Below, in pieces: positions 1 to 8,446 of a stretch of 64,000 nucleotides of DNA. Location of the stretch: positions 4,154,001-4,218,000 of the forward strand of contig OZ245021.1 of assembly GCA_965223775.1 (NCBI GenBank). Direction: 5' to 3'. Source of the stretch: JAJDXW01 sp965223775 (GTDB lineage: Bacteria; Pseudomonadota; Gammaproteobacteria; HK1). Every line of letters begins with the position of its first letter. Within the stretch, counting starts at the first letter, position 1. Below the pieces are notes generated by a model that did no database searches, was not told where the DNA came from, and was given only the letters and a program-made list of their open reading frames with translations. Both the position numbers and the translations under genes were made by a program.

Positions 1-126
1 GAGGCATTCGCCGAGAGCGTCGGGGCGGACGCCTACTGCCGCGACGCGGCGGTTGCGGTCGAGACGGCCAAGGAGATGATGTCCGCCCGCCGGCAGCACG
101 CGCCGCCGCTGTTGGCCGCGGGCTGA
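1..126 (+). CDS. Corrinoid protein, C-terminal fragment
   Basis: The window opens inside a gene; the last 41 codons and a TGA stop are visible. The residues GADAYCRDAAVAVETAK resemble the final helix of the cobalamin-binding domain in MtbC/MttC-type corrinoid proteins, which carry the methyl group between a substrate-specific methyltransferase and a methyltetrahydrofolate-forming enzyme. The downstream genes (DUF1638, small virulence-factor family protein, folate:corrinoid methyltransferase, reductive activator) form the usual neighbourhood of such a protein, which supports the call. The substrate-specific MttB-type methyltransferase would be expected upstream, outside the window. The Fe, His-on cobalamin motif itself lies outside, so identity rests on the tail plus context. 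Confidence 0.65.
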   Translation, partial: EAFAESVGADAYCRDAAVAVETAKEMMSARRQHAPPLLAAG

Positions 127-143
127 CCGGGTCCGCCGCGACC

Positions 144-845
144 GTGCCGCCCCGCACCCTCGTGATCGCCTGCGGGGCGCTCGCACGCGAGATCACGGCC
201 CTCGTCCGGCGGCACGGATGGAACACCATCGAGGTGCAGTGCCTCCCGGCGATCTGGCACAACTTTCCGGAACGCATCCCGGGCGGAGTGCGCGAGAAGA
301 TCCGGGCGGCGCGGGCGAGCGGGGAGATCGACCGGATCTTCGTCGCCTACGCCGACTGCGGCACGGGCGGCGCACTCGATGCGGTTCTCAAGGCGCAAGG
401 CGCGGAACGCATCCCCGGGGCGCATTGCTACGAGTTCTTCGCGGGTCCCCGGTCATTCGCCGCGCTCCACGAGGCGGAGCCGGGCACCCTCTACCTGACG
501 GACTATCTCGCCCGGAACTTCGATCGACTGATCATCGGGGGGCTCGGGATCGATCGACACCCCGAGCTCGAGCCGATGTACTTCGGGAACTACCGCCGGC
601 TGGTGCATCTCGCCCAGACCCGCGACGAGACCCTCCGCACCGCGGCGCGAGCCGCGGCCGAACGGCTGGGTCTGGAGTTCGAGCACCGCTTCACCGGCTA
701 CGGCGGTCTCGAGCCCTTCCTCGAACGGGCCGGCAGCGGAATCGGATCGCAGGAACGAACGGGCCCGGAGGCCCGGAACCGGGCCTCCGGCCGGGGCGGG
801 CCCGGCTCCCGGGCCGGCGCCGAGGGCGGCACGCCCGCTCCTTGA
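144..845 (+). CDS. DUF1638 domain protein
   Basis: A 233-residue protein starting at GTG. It begins with a short beta strand (LVIACGALAREI), then a conserved Cys-containing AYADCGTGG segment near residue 72 and a later YGGLEPFL motif near 192, the pattern of DUF1638. The biochemical role is not established. In many bacteria this family sits beside corrinoid proteins and methyltransferases of the MttB superfamily, as here, so it is inferred to serve corrinoid-dependent methyl transfer. The tail after about residue 200 is Gly/Pro/Arg-rich and looks like a poorly conserved extension. The stop overlaps the TTG start of the next gene, which suggests translational coupling. Confidence 0.85.
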   Translation: MPPRTLVIACGALAREITALVRRHGWNTIEVQCLPAIWHNFPERIPGGVREKIRAARASGEIDRIFVAYADCGTGGALDAVLKAQGAERIPGAHCYEFFAGPRSFAALHEAEPGTLYLTDYLARNFDRLIIGGLGIDRHPELEPMYFGNYRRLVHLAQTRDETLRTAARAAAERLGLEFEHRFTGYGGLEPFLERAGSGIGSQERTGPEARNRASGRGGPGSRAGAEGGTPAP

Positions 846-1153
846 ACGCCTCGCTGACTGTCGTCTACTGGCGGGACATCCCGGCCCAGGTCATCGCCCG
901 GGCGCAAGGGCGCGGGCGGACCGCCCGCCGGGCCCTCCCCGGGCGCTTTCAGGAAGCGATCGACCGGGCCGCGATGCGCGCCGGGCTCGCCGGCTCCGAC
1001 GCCTACCTCGAGCAGTGGCGGCGGGGCGAGCCGATCGCGGGCGGGGGCGATCTCGAGGCCGAAGCGGACGCGCTCGCGGGCCGTCTCGAAGCCGAGTTCA
1101 CCGACGACGCGCTCGCCGCCCTCGTTGCGTCGGGCGGCCGCGCAAACCCCTGA
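842..1153 (+). CDS. Small 'virulence factor' family protein of corrinoid clusters
   Basis: A 103-residue protein. I place the start at TTG 842 because it overlaps the preceding stop (TTGA) and the recognisable family begins immediately after it (LTVVYWRDIPAQVIARAQGR). The same frame stays open upstream, but that stretch is out-of-frame reading of the DUF1638 gene. It matches the small family usually labelled 'virulence factor' in databases (I believe PF13769), whose function is unknown and whose name is historical. It typically travels with DUF1638, a methyltetrahydrofolate:corrinoid methyltransferase and a RACo-like activator, exactly as here. The body is charged and helical with no signal peptide or membrane segment. 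Confidence 0.75.
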   Translation: MNASLTVVYWRDIPAQVIARAQGRGRTARRALPGRFQEAIDRAAMRAGLAGSDAYLEQWRRGEPIAGGGDLEAEADALAGRLEAEFTDDALAALVASGGRANP

Positions 1154-1169
1154 GGAGGAAGACCCGCCG

Positions 1170-2075
1170 ATGACCGATACCGTCATCTCCTCGGCCACGA
1201 GGGAGGTCACCATCGGATTCGACCGCCCTTTCGTGGTGATCGGAGAACGCATCAACCCGACCGGCCGCAAGCGGCTCGCGGAGGAGATGGCGGCCGGTGA
1301 CTACCGCCGGGTGGAGGCGGACGCGGTCGCCCAGGTGCAGGCCGGCGCCCAACTCCTCGACGTGAACGCCGGGGTTCCGCTCGCGGACGAGCCGCGCATC
1401 CTTCGCGAGTGCATCAGGCTGGTCCAGTCGCTGACCGACGTGCCGCTTTCCATCGACAGCTCGATCGTCGCCGCCCTCGAAGCGGGTCTTGCCGCGTACG
1501 ACGGCAAGGCGCTCGTCAACTCGGTGACCGGCGAGGAGGAGCGCCTCGAGTCCGTGCTGCCGCTCGTCGCGCGGCACGGGGCGGCGGTCGTCGCGATCTC
1601 GAACGACGAGACCGGGATATCGGAGGACCCGGACGTTCGCTTCGAGGTCGCCCGCAGGATCGTGGAGCGGGCCGAGGACCACGGGATCCCCCGCCGCGAC
1701 GTGGTCGTGGACCCGCTCGTCATGCCGATCGGGGCGATCGGGGCGGCGGGGCGCACAAGCTTCCGGCTGCTCCGGCGGCTGCACGACGAGCTCCGGGTCA
1801 ACACCACCTGCGGGGCCTCCAACATCTCCTTCGGGCTTCCCGCCCGGCCCGCCCTCAACGCCGCGTTTCTCACGATGGCGATGTCGAACGGCCTCACCTG
1901 CGCCATCACCAACCCCCTCGAGCCCGAGATCATGACCGCCCTCGGGGCGGCGGACGTCATGATGGGCCACGACCGCAACTGCCGTACCTGGATCTCGCGC
2001 CACCCGGGCGCGGGCGGAGATGTGGTCGCCGAGGCACGGGCCCGCCGCCGCCAGGGCCGACGGCGCGGTGGCTGA
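1170..2075 (+). CDS. Methyltetrahydrofolate:corrinoid methyltransferase
   Basis: A 301-residue pterin-binding TIM-barrel protein. It should move a methyl group between a methylated corrinoid protein and tetrahydrofolate in the cytoplasm, feeding methyl groups from demethylated amines or betaines into C1 metabolism. Visible signatures are INPTGRK (residues 29-34), DVNAGVP (64-70), a SIDSS strand near 95 and SNISFGLP near 215, typical of the pterin-binding family that includes MtgA and AcsE/MeTr. The ATG at 1170 is chosen because GAGGAGGA lies about ten bases upstream. The frame stays open upstream of this, but the preceding residues are not conserved. The 3' end overlaps the likely GTG start of the activator gene. 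Confidence 0.88.
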   Translation: MTDTVISSATREVTIGFDRPFVVIGERINPTGRKRLAEEMAAGDYRRVEADAVAQVQAGAQLLDVNAGVPLADEPRILRECIRLVQSLTDVPLSIDSSIVAALEAGLAAYDGKALVNSVTGEEERLESVLPLVARHGAAVVAISNDETGISEDPDVRFEVARRIVERAEDHGIPRRDVVVDPLVMPIGAIGAAGRTSFRLLRRLHDELRVNTTCGASNISFGLPARPALNAAFLTMAMSNGLTCAITNPLEPEIMTALGAADVMMGHDRNCRTWISRHPGAGGDVVAEARARRRQGRRRGG

Positions 2076-4059
2076 CGACCCGCTCGTCGTCTTCACCCCT
2101 TCCGGACGCCGCGGCCGTTTTCCGTCCGGGACGCCGCTCCTCTCGGCGGCGCGCCGGCTCGGGGTCGATCTCGACTCGGTGTGCGGGGGGCGCGGCATCT
2201 GCACCCGCTGCCAGGTGAGGGTGAGCGAGGGCGAGTTCGCCAAGCACGGCATCGTCTCCGAGCAGGGGCACCTCACGGAGCTCACCGACCGCGAGCGCCG
2301 CCAGCTCGCGACCGGGCGGCTGAAGGAGGGCCATCGCCTCTCCTGCCAGGCCTGTGTCGCGGGCGATCTCGTGGCCGACGTCCCGGAGACGAGCCAGGTC
2401 CACCGCCAGATCGTCCGCAAGCGGGCCACCGCCCGGAACATCCGGATCGATCCCCTGGTGCGGCCGATGTACGTCGAGGTGCCGCCCCCGGACCTCGCCC
2501 ACCCGGCCGCACACCTGCGGCGCCTCAAGGCGAGCCTTCGGGAAGCGTTCGGGGTACGGGTCACCGAGGCCGACGTGCACGCCCTGCGGAAGCTGCATTC
2601 GACCCTCGAAGCGGGCGGCTATCGGGCGACTGCCTTCGTCCGTGACCGCCGGCGGCTCGTCGACGTCCGGCCCGGCTTCCACGACAAGGTCTACGGTCTC
2701 GCCGTGGACGTCGGCTCGACCACCCTCGCGGTGCACCTGTGCGATCTCCTCTCCGGCGAAGTCCTCGCTTCCCTCGGCCGGATGAACCCCCAGATCCGGT
2801 TCGGAGAAGACCTCATGAGCCGCGTGTCCTTCGCGATGATGAACGAGGACGGTGCGGCGCAGATGACGCAGGCGGTACGCGAGGCGCTCGACGAGCTGGC
2901 CGCCGAGGCGGCGGCGGCGGCGGGAGCCGACCCGGCCGATGTCCTCGAGGTCACCATCGCCGGGAATCCGGTGATGCACCACCTCCTCCTCGGGCTCGAT
3001 CCCACGCCGCTCGGGTTCGCGCCGTTCGCCCTCGCGACGGACGAAGGCACCGAGATCGCCGCCGCCGACATCGGCCTCGGTCTCGGTCCGGCCACCCGGG
3101 CCTACGTGCTGCCGTGCATCGCGGGCCACGTCGGGGCGGACGCGGCCGGGGTGGTGCTGAGCGAGATGCCCTATCGGAAGAAGGAGACCACACTCATCGT
3201 CGACGTGGGGACGAACGCGGAGCTCGTGCTCGGGAACTCCGAGCGGCTGCTCGCCGCATCGTCGCCGACGGGGCCCGCCTTCGAAGGCGCCCAGTTGAGC
3301 TGCGGGCAGCGGGCGGCGCCGGGCGTCATCGATCGGGTCCGCGTCGATCCGGCCACCCTGGAACCGCGCTACCGGGTGATCGGGGACGAACGGTGGTCCG
3401 ACGAGGCGGGCTGGGACCCCGCCCCGAGCGGGATCTGCGGCTCCGGCATCGTGGAGGCGATCGCCGAGATGTTCCTCACCGGCATCGTGCACCCGGACGG
3501 CACCATCGACGGGGGGCTCGCGGAGCGCTCGCCCCGCGTCGTTCGCACCGGGCGCACGTTCACCTACGTGATCCGGGCCGGCGAGCCCGAGATCGCGATC
3601 ACCCAGAACGACGTGCGCCAGATCCAGCTCGCAAAGGCGGCGCTCTACGCGGGCGCCCGCTTGCTGATGGACCGGATGGGGATCGACTCCGTGGACCGGG
3701 TCACCCTCGCCGGCGCGTTCGGAAGCCAGATCGATCCGAAGTACGCGCTCATCCTCGGCATGGTTCCCGACTGCGAGCCGGGCCGGGTAACCTCGGCCGG
3801 CAACGCGGCCGGGACCGGCGCCCGAATTGCCCTTCTCAACCGGCGCCTTCGCCGGGAGCTCGAACGCCAGGTACTCCGGATCGAGAAGGTCGAGACCGCG
3901 GTGGAGCCGAGGTTCCAGGAGCACTTCGTGGACGCGATGGCGATCCCGCACCGGAGCGCGCCGTACGCGAAGCTGCGGGCGGCGGTCGACCTGCCGCCGC
4001 CGCGGCCCGCCCCCGCCGGCCGCGCGACCCGCCGGCAGCGGCGCGCGGCCCCTTCCTGA
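2068..4059 (+). CDS. RACo-type corrinoid reductive activator (2Fe-2S + ASKHA ATPase)
   Basis: About 663 residues. The N-terminus is a 2Fe-2S ferredoxin domain with cysteines C39, C45, C48 and C93 (CX5CX2C plus SCQAC). The rest is the ASKHA/DUF4445 domain with a phosphate-binding AVDVGSTTLAVHL motif near residue 212 and later VDVGTNAEL and GICGSG motifs. Proteins of this type use ATP hydrolysis to drive low-potential reduction of inactive cob(II)alamin back to Co(I) in corrinoid methyl carriers. The GTG at 2068 overlaps the preceding stop by eight bases; an upstream in-frame ATG at 2020 would add 16 Arg/Pro-rich residues. It completes the corrinoid methyl-transfer operon. The C-terminal tail is Pro/Arg-rich. 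Confidence 0.88.
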   Translation: MADDPLVVFTPSGRRGRFPSGTPLLSAARRLGVDLDSVCGGRGICTRCQVRVSEGEFAKHGIVSEQGHLTELTDRERRQLATGRLKEGHRLSCQACVAGDLVADVPETSQVHRQIVRKRATARNIRIDPLVRPMYVEVPPPDLAHPAAHLRRLKASLREAFGVRVTEADVHALRKLHSTLEAGGYRATAFVRDRRRLVDVRPGFHDKVYGLAVDVGSTTLAVHLCDLLSGEVLASLGRMNPQIRFGEDLMSRVSFAMMNEDGAAQMTQAVREALDELAAEAAAAAGADPADVLEVTIAGNPVMHHLLLGLDPTPLGFAPFALATDEGTEIAAADIGLGLGPATRAYVLPCIAGHVGADAAGVVLSEMPYRKKETTLIVDVGTNAELVLGNSERLLAASSPTGPAFEGAQLSCGQRAAPGVIDRVRVDPATLEPRYRVIGDERWSDEAGWDPAPSGICGSGIVEAIAEMFLTGIVHPDGTIDGGLAERSPRVVRTGRTFTYVIRAGEPEIAITQNDVRQIQLAKAALYAGARLLMDRMGIDSVDRVTLAGAFGSQIDPKYALILGMVPDCEPGRVTSAGNAAGTGARIALLNRRLRRELERQVLRIEKVETAVEPRFQEHFVDAMAIPHRSAPYAKLRAAVDLPPPRPAPAGRATRRQRRAAPS

Positions 4060-4199
4060 GCCGCGCCACGACCGCCTCGACCACCGCGTGCCTACGCCAG
4101 CTCAGCCAGGCAATCGCGGACCCGCGGGTCGCGGAACCCGCCGGTGACGCTGCACGGGTTGCCGGCCGGCCGCGGAGCTCTTCAGGCCAGGTAGTCGGT

Positions 4200-4982
4200 C
4201 TACTCCTGGTAGTCGGTCTCCCCGTGGCGCTCGAGCTGGCGTTTCAGGGCATCGAAGTGGTGCTCGGCGGCCGGCCGGTTCCCGTAGCGCGGCCCTTTCC
4301 TGAACTGCGCGATGGTCTCCTCCACCACCTCGTCGGAGAGCAGGTGCAGGGGCTTCCCGGTCCACATCGCGTAGAGCTGCACCTGGGCCGCCCGCTCGAT
4401 GTAGTAGAGGCGATCGTAGGCTTCCGCGACCGATCGCCCCACCGTCATCACGCCGTGATTGGCCATGATGAGGATGGTCTTGTCGCCGAGCACCCCGGCG
4501 AGGCGTTCCCCCTCTTTCGGATCGAAGGCGGGGCCGGCATATTCCATGTCGTAGGCGGTCTGCATCATCATGCCGATCTCTGTCTGGCCGATCGGCAGGA
4601 TGCGCGGATCCTCGAGCCGCGCGAGGGCGCTCGCGAAAGGCATGTGGGTATGCATCACGCAGGCCGCATCCGGGATCAGCCGGTGGATTGGGGCGTGGAT
4701 GCAGTAACACGACAGCTCCATCTCGCCTTCACCCGAGTGGCGGGCACCGTCGAACCCGATCTCCATGAACGAGGCCGCGGCCACCTCCGACCAGTGCAGT
4801 CCGAACGGAATCTGCAGGTAGCGATCCCCGCTCCCGGGCACGGTAAGGGTGAGGTGGTTGAAGATGCCCTCGTGGAAGCCGTGCATCACGGACATCCGGT
4901 GGGCCGCGGCCAGGTCGACGCGCGCCTGCCACTCGGCTTCGCTGTATCGGGGTTCCCTCTTCGGCAAGGTGGTTACCGCCAT
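4200..4982 (-). CDS. Class II aldolase/adducin family protein
   Basis: A 260-residue protein of the fuculose-phosphate aldolase/adducin fold. Zinc-binding histidines are visible in MHTH (H111, H113) and in ANHGVMT (H176). This family cleaves or decarboxylates hydroxy-carbonyl substrates by a metal-enolate mechanism; the adducin-like subgroup is often of unknown substrate. The ATG at 4982 is preferred over the upstream in-frame start at 5021 because AAGGAG sits nine bases before it. It lies just downstream of, and on the same strand as, the aminotransferase gene, so the two may be co-transcribed and act on the same carbon skeleton. That shared pathway is inference. Confidence 0.85.
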   Translation of the reverse strand: MAVTTLPKREPRYSEAEWQARVDLAAAHRMSVMHGFHEGIFNHLTLTVPGSGDRYLQIPFGLHWSEVAAASFMEIGFDGARHSGEGEMELSCYCIHAPIHRLIPDAACVMHTHMPFASALARLEDPRILPIGQTEIGMMMQTAYDMEYAGPAFDPKEGERLAGVLGDKTILIMANHGVMTVGRSVAEAYDRLYYIERAAQVQLYAMWTGKPLHLLSDEVVEETIAQFRKGPRYGNRPAAEHHFDALKRQLERHGETDYQE

Positions 4983-5099
4983 CTCGCGCTCCTTGTCTTG
5001 GTGGTGTTCAACGTTCGCCACGGGCCGGGGGAGGCCCCGCGCGGCGGGGACGCCGATTATGCGCCATCTTGCAGCCCGAGGAGCGGACCCCGCGGATCG

Positions 5100-6506
5100 T
5101 CAAGCTCTGGACGGGGCGGCCAGCGAGCTGGACGAAGAGTAGTCGAAGTCGCGCGGGAAGCCCGCTTCCGCCCGCCGGACCGCCCGCTCGAGGCGCTCGA
5201 CGGCTTCGTCGATCTCCGCCTCGGTGATGATGAGCGGGGGACAGAGCCGGATGAAATTCTTGACCGCGATGTGGATCAGCCCCTCAAGGGCCGCGTTGTA
5301 ACGGATCCGTTCGGCCATCGCCGGGTCGGGCGCCCGCGTCTTCTCGTCCGAGACGATGTCGAGCAACCAGTACAGGCCGATCCCGCGCACCGCCCCGATC
5401 GACTCGTGGCGGGCGGCGAGGGCCTCGAGCCGCTCCCCGAGCCGCTTTCCGAGCCGGGCGGCCCGTTCCGTGAGATCGTCGCGGAGCACGATCTGAAGCT
5501 GCTTGAGCGCCGCCGCGGCAGGAAGCGGATCGCCCGAATAGGTGCCGGCCCAGGGGAGGCCCGCCTTGTGCCGGGCCTCCTCCGCGAGCGCCGGAGTGGT
5601 CACGGTGCCGGCGATGCCGAAACCCGCGGTCATTCCCTTGCCGAAGGCGACGACGTCGGGAGTGACCCCGAAGTGCTCGAACCCCCACATCCGCCCGGTC
5701 CGGGCCGGCGCGAGCTGGGCCTCGTCGAGCACGAGCAGCGCGCCCCAGCGGTCGGCGAGCTCGCGCAGCCGCGGCAGCCATTCGGGGGGCGGGATCACCA
5801 TCCCCCCCGCGACCGGAACGGTCTCCGCGAGAATCGCGGCCACGTTCCGGCTGGTGACGTGCTCCATCAGCTCCTCGCTGCGGTCGAGGCAGGCGACGTC
5901 GCACGACGGGTATTCGAGGTTGATCGGGCAGCGGTAGCAGAACGGGGCGTAGATCGCATTGCGGTGGGCCGGCATCATGAGCGGGCCGAGGTGCGCCTTG
6001 CGGCCCCCGCCGACGCTGGTCACGGATTCGGCCGCGAGGCTCCCGCCGTGCAGCCCCCGGATGAGCGAGACGATGTCGTACTTGCCGGTCACCCCGAGGG
6101 CGAGGCGCATCGCGATCTCGTTCGCCTCCGAACCGGTGACCGCGAAGTTGACGATCTTGAGATCGCCCGGCATCGTGCCGGCGATGAGCTCGGCGAGCTC
6201 CACGAGCCACGGATTGGAGTACCAGGACGACTCGTGCACGAGCTTCCCCGCCTGCTCGCGGATCGTCTCCGTGAGCTCCGGGTGCGAGTGCCCGAGCACC
6301 ATGCACATCATGCCGGCCGTCATGTCGAAGTACTCGTTGCCGTCCACGTCCGTGAGCACGATGCCCCGTCCGCTCTCGAACATGATCCGGGGCTCGTAGC
6401 GCCACCCGAGGATGTGCTCGTCGTCGCGGGCCATGAGGTCGTGGTGGCGATTGGAGAACTGGAAGTCTTGCGGTTCCATCGGCGAACAGTCCCGGTGATG
6501 GGTCAA
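5100..6506 (-). CDS. Class III aminotransferase, 2,2-dialkylglycine decarboxylase-like
   Basis: A 468-residue fold-type I PLP enzyme. Seen: TGSEANE (124-130), LDEAQ (260-264, the Asp that contacts the pyridine nitrogen), ARTGRMW, and FGKGMTAG with the Schiff-base lysine at 290. The combination LDEAQ...RTG and SDPLPAA is closest to dialkylglycine decarboxylase and its relatives, but many such proteins act as ordinary omega-aminotransferases. The substrate cannot be fixed. No strong ribosome binding site decides between ATG 6506 and ATG 6479 (MEPQDFQF); the shorter form may be the real protein. The Ser-rich tail (YSSSSSLAAPSRA) is unusual. It is followed on the same strand by the class II aldolase gene. 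Confidence 0.85.
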   Translation of the reverse strand: MTHHRDCSPMEPQDFQFSNRHHDLMARDDEHILGWRYEPRIMFESGRGIVLTDVDGNEYFDMTAGMMCMVLGHSHPELTETIREQAGKLVHESSWYSNPWLVELAELIAGTMPGDLKIVNFAVTGSEANEIAMRLALGVTGKYDIVSLIRGLHGGSLAAESVTSVGGGRKAHLGPLMMPAHRNAIYAPFCYRCPINLEYPSCDVACLDRSEELMEHVTSRNVAAILAETVPVAGGMVIPPPEWLPRLRELADRWGALLVLDEAQLAPARTGRMWGFEHFGVTPDVVAFGKGMTAGFGIAGTVTTPALAEEARHKAGLPWAGTYSGDPLPAAAALKQLQIVLRDDLTERAARLGKRLGERLEALAARHESIGAVRGIGLYWLLDIVSDEKTRAPDPAMAERIRYNAALEGLIHIAVKNFIRLCPPLIITEAEIDEAVERLERAVRRAEAGFPRDFDYSSSSSLAAPSRA

Positions 6507-6570
6507 ACGGCCGGCCGCGGCCAGGCGACCGGCCTTCGGCCCGAAGCGTAACAGGTAGGGGGCAATTACT

Positions 6571-6624
6571 CGCGATACGAACCCCCCTCGCGATACGAAC
6601 CTCCCTCGCGATACGGACCGCCCG
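6571..6624. repeat. Three tandem 18-bp repeats upstream of the ureohydrolase gene
   Basis: Units begin at 6571, 6589 and 6607, each starting CGCGATACGRACC, the third diverging in its last bases. They lie between the divergent aminotransferase and ureohydrolase genes, 46 bases before the latter's start, so they could be a direct-repeat operator for a regulator or simply slippage. Nothing in the sequence distinguishes these. Confidence 0.8.
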
Positions 6625-6669
6625 CGCGCATAATCGCCCCGCCCTCGAAAACCTCCGGAGAGATCCGCG

Positions 6670-7629
6670 ATGACCGACGACCCCTTTGCCGATCCGCTGC
6701 AGCGGCCCCGCTACACCGGCATCCCCACCCTCATGCGGGCTCCTCACACCGAGGACCTGCGCGAGGCCGACATCGCGCTCGTCGGCGTGCCGCTCGACGG
6801 GGGGGTGACGAACCGTCCCGGCGCCCGCCACGGCCCGCGCGAGATCCGGAACCAGTCGGGGCTCATGCGCGCGTTCAACCCCGCGAACCGCATCAACCCC
6901 TACGAGCTCTGCCGGGTCCGGGACGTCGGGGACGCCCTCATCCGCCGCCCGTTCCGCCTCGAGGACAGCCTGGACGACATCGAGGCGTTCTTCCGCGAGG
7001 TGCACGCGGCGGGAGCGGTGCCCGTCTCGGCCGGCGGCGACCATTCCCTGACCCTTCCCATCTTCCGGGCCATCGCCGCGGATCGGCCGGTCGGGATGGT
7101 GCACTTCGACGCACACTGCGATACCGGCGGCCCGCGCTGGGGGACCGCGGTCCACCACGGGGCGCCGTTCAAGGTGGCGGTGGAGGAAGGGCTCCTCGAT
7201 CCGGCGCGCACGGTCCAGATCGGGATCCGCGGCGCGACCGCCGAACCCGACGCCTGGCGGTTCAGCTACGAATCGGGGATGCGGGTCATCACGATGGACG
7301 AGTTCCACCGGCTGGGCGTCGAAGAGGTGATCGCGGAGGCGCGGCGGGTGGCGGGAGACGGTCCCACCTACGTCTCCTTCGACGTGGACGGGCTCGACCC
7401 GGTGTACGCCCCGGGGACCGGCACCCCCGAGGTGGGCGGCTACACCACCCACGAAGCCCAGCTCATGCTGCGGGGGCTCCGCGGGCTCGACCTCGTGGGC
7501 GGAGACGTGGTGGAGGTCGCGCCGCCGTTCGACCCGAGCGGCAACACCGCGCTCGTCGGAGCCACGATGATGTACGAGATCCTGTGCGTCGTCGCCGACG
7601 CGCGCGCCGCGCGCCGCGGGACGGGCTGA
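6670..7629 (+). CDS. Agmatinase/guanidino-acid ureohydrolase family protein
   Basis: A 319-residue arginase-fold enzyme. All manganese ligands are present: H125 in GGDHS, D147/H149/D151 in FDAHCD, and D238/D240 in SFDVDGLDP. These enzymes split urea from agmatine or related guanidino acids (guanidinobutyrate, guanidinopropionate). The active-site loop is not diagnostic to my eye, so the substrate is left open. GGAGAG lies ten bases upstream of the ATG. It is followed in the same direction by a carboxymuconolactone decarboxylase-like gene and is divergent from the aminotransferase; together they suggest handling of an amino or guanidino compound. Confidence 0.88.
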   Translation: MTDDPFADPLQRPRYTGIPTLMRAPHTEDLREADIALVGVPLDGGVTNRPGARHGPREIRNQSGLMRAFNPANRINPYELCRVRDVGDALIRRPFRLEDSLDDIEAFFREVHAAGAVPVSAGGDHSLTLPIFRAIAADRPVGMVHFDAHCDTGGPRWGTAVHHGAPFKVAVEEGLLDPARTVQIGIRGATAEPDAWRFSYESGMRVITMDEFHRLGVEEVIAEARRVAGDGPTYVSFDVDGLDPVYAPGTGTPEVGGYTTHEAQLMLRGLRGLDLVGGDVVEVAPPFDPSGNTALVGATMMYEILCVVADARAARRGTG

Positions 7630-7804
7630 TCCCGGTCCGCCGCGAGCCCGTTCGGCCGGGCCGTCCTGCTCCTGTCCCAGGTCCCGACGCGCGGCGCACC
7701 CGCCCGGTCGCCGTGACGCCGTCCCGGACCGAGGCGCCGCGCCCGCCCTGCCCCAGCCTGCCCCACCCGGCCCACTTCCTTTCATCGAACCGAGGTAGCC
7801 GACC

Positions 7805-8209
7805 ATGCCGCTCCTGCCCCTCATCGACTACGAAGACGCCGCACCCGAGGTCCGGGCGGTCTACGACGACATCATGCAGACCCGGGGGACCGACTGGATC
7901 AACAACTTCTGGAAGGTGCTGGCCAACCACCCGGAAACACTCGCGCGGGTATGGAACGACGTCAGGACGGTGATGAGGCCGGGGGCCCTCGATCCCCTGG
8001 TGAAGGAGATGATCTACGTGGCGGTGAGCGCCACCAACAACTGCGAGTACTGCATCCACAGCCACACCGCGGGCGCGAGGGCGCGCGGGATGACCGACGA
8101 GATGTTCGCCGAGCTGATGGCCGTCGCGGCGCTCGCGAACGAAACCAACCGCCTCGCCAACGGCTTCCGGGTGCCGGTCGACGAAGCCTTCCGCGGCCAT
8201 CCGGACTGA
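7805..8209 (+). CDS. Carboxymuconolactone decarboxylase family protein (AhpD-like)
   Basis: A 134-residue all-helical protein with the CXXC redox motif NCEYCIHSH (C80, C83), as in AhpD and YciW-type CMD proteins. The CXXC plus nearby His suggests peroxidase-type or disulfide chemistry rather than true carboxymuconolactone decarboxylation. A GAGGT ribosome binding site precedes the ATG. It follows the ureohydrolase after a 175-base gap that holds no evident gene. Its function in the pathway is unknown. Confidence 0.85.
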   Translation: MPLLPLIDYEDAAPEVRAVYDDIMQTRGTDWINNFWKVLANHPETLARVWNDVRTVMRPGALDPLVKEMIYVAVSATNNCEYCIHSHTAGARARGMTDEMFAELMAVAALANETNRLANGFRVPVDEAFRGHPD

Positions 8210-8446
8210 TGCGTCGCGGAGCGGCACGGCCGGCTCTCGGAGGGCGGACGATGACGATTCCGGGCAAAGGAGAGCGCCCGCGGCCGGACCGGAAGCGAAC
8301 CCCCGACGGGCACGGTTCCGGAACGAGAGCCCGCTCCTTCGAGGCGGCAGGCTCCCCGGAGATCGGCAATCCGGAGCGCGCCGGGGGAAGATGATGCGCG
8401 CAAACGGGAAGGCAGGCGCCTTGCGTCCGGGGCGCGGGCAGCGGTA

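Noticed and set aside
2739..6551. Plus-strand frame of 1270 codons across the RACo and aminotransferase region
   Set aside because: Arg/Pro-rich shadow of genes on both strands with no family resemblance.
5284..7824. Long minus-strand open frame of over 800 codons
   Set aside because: It is antisense or out of frame to the aminotransferase and ureohydrolase genes, rich in Arg/Ala/Gly/Pro, with no motif. High GC makes long shadow frames common.
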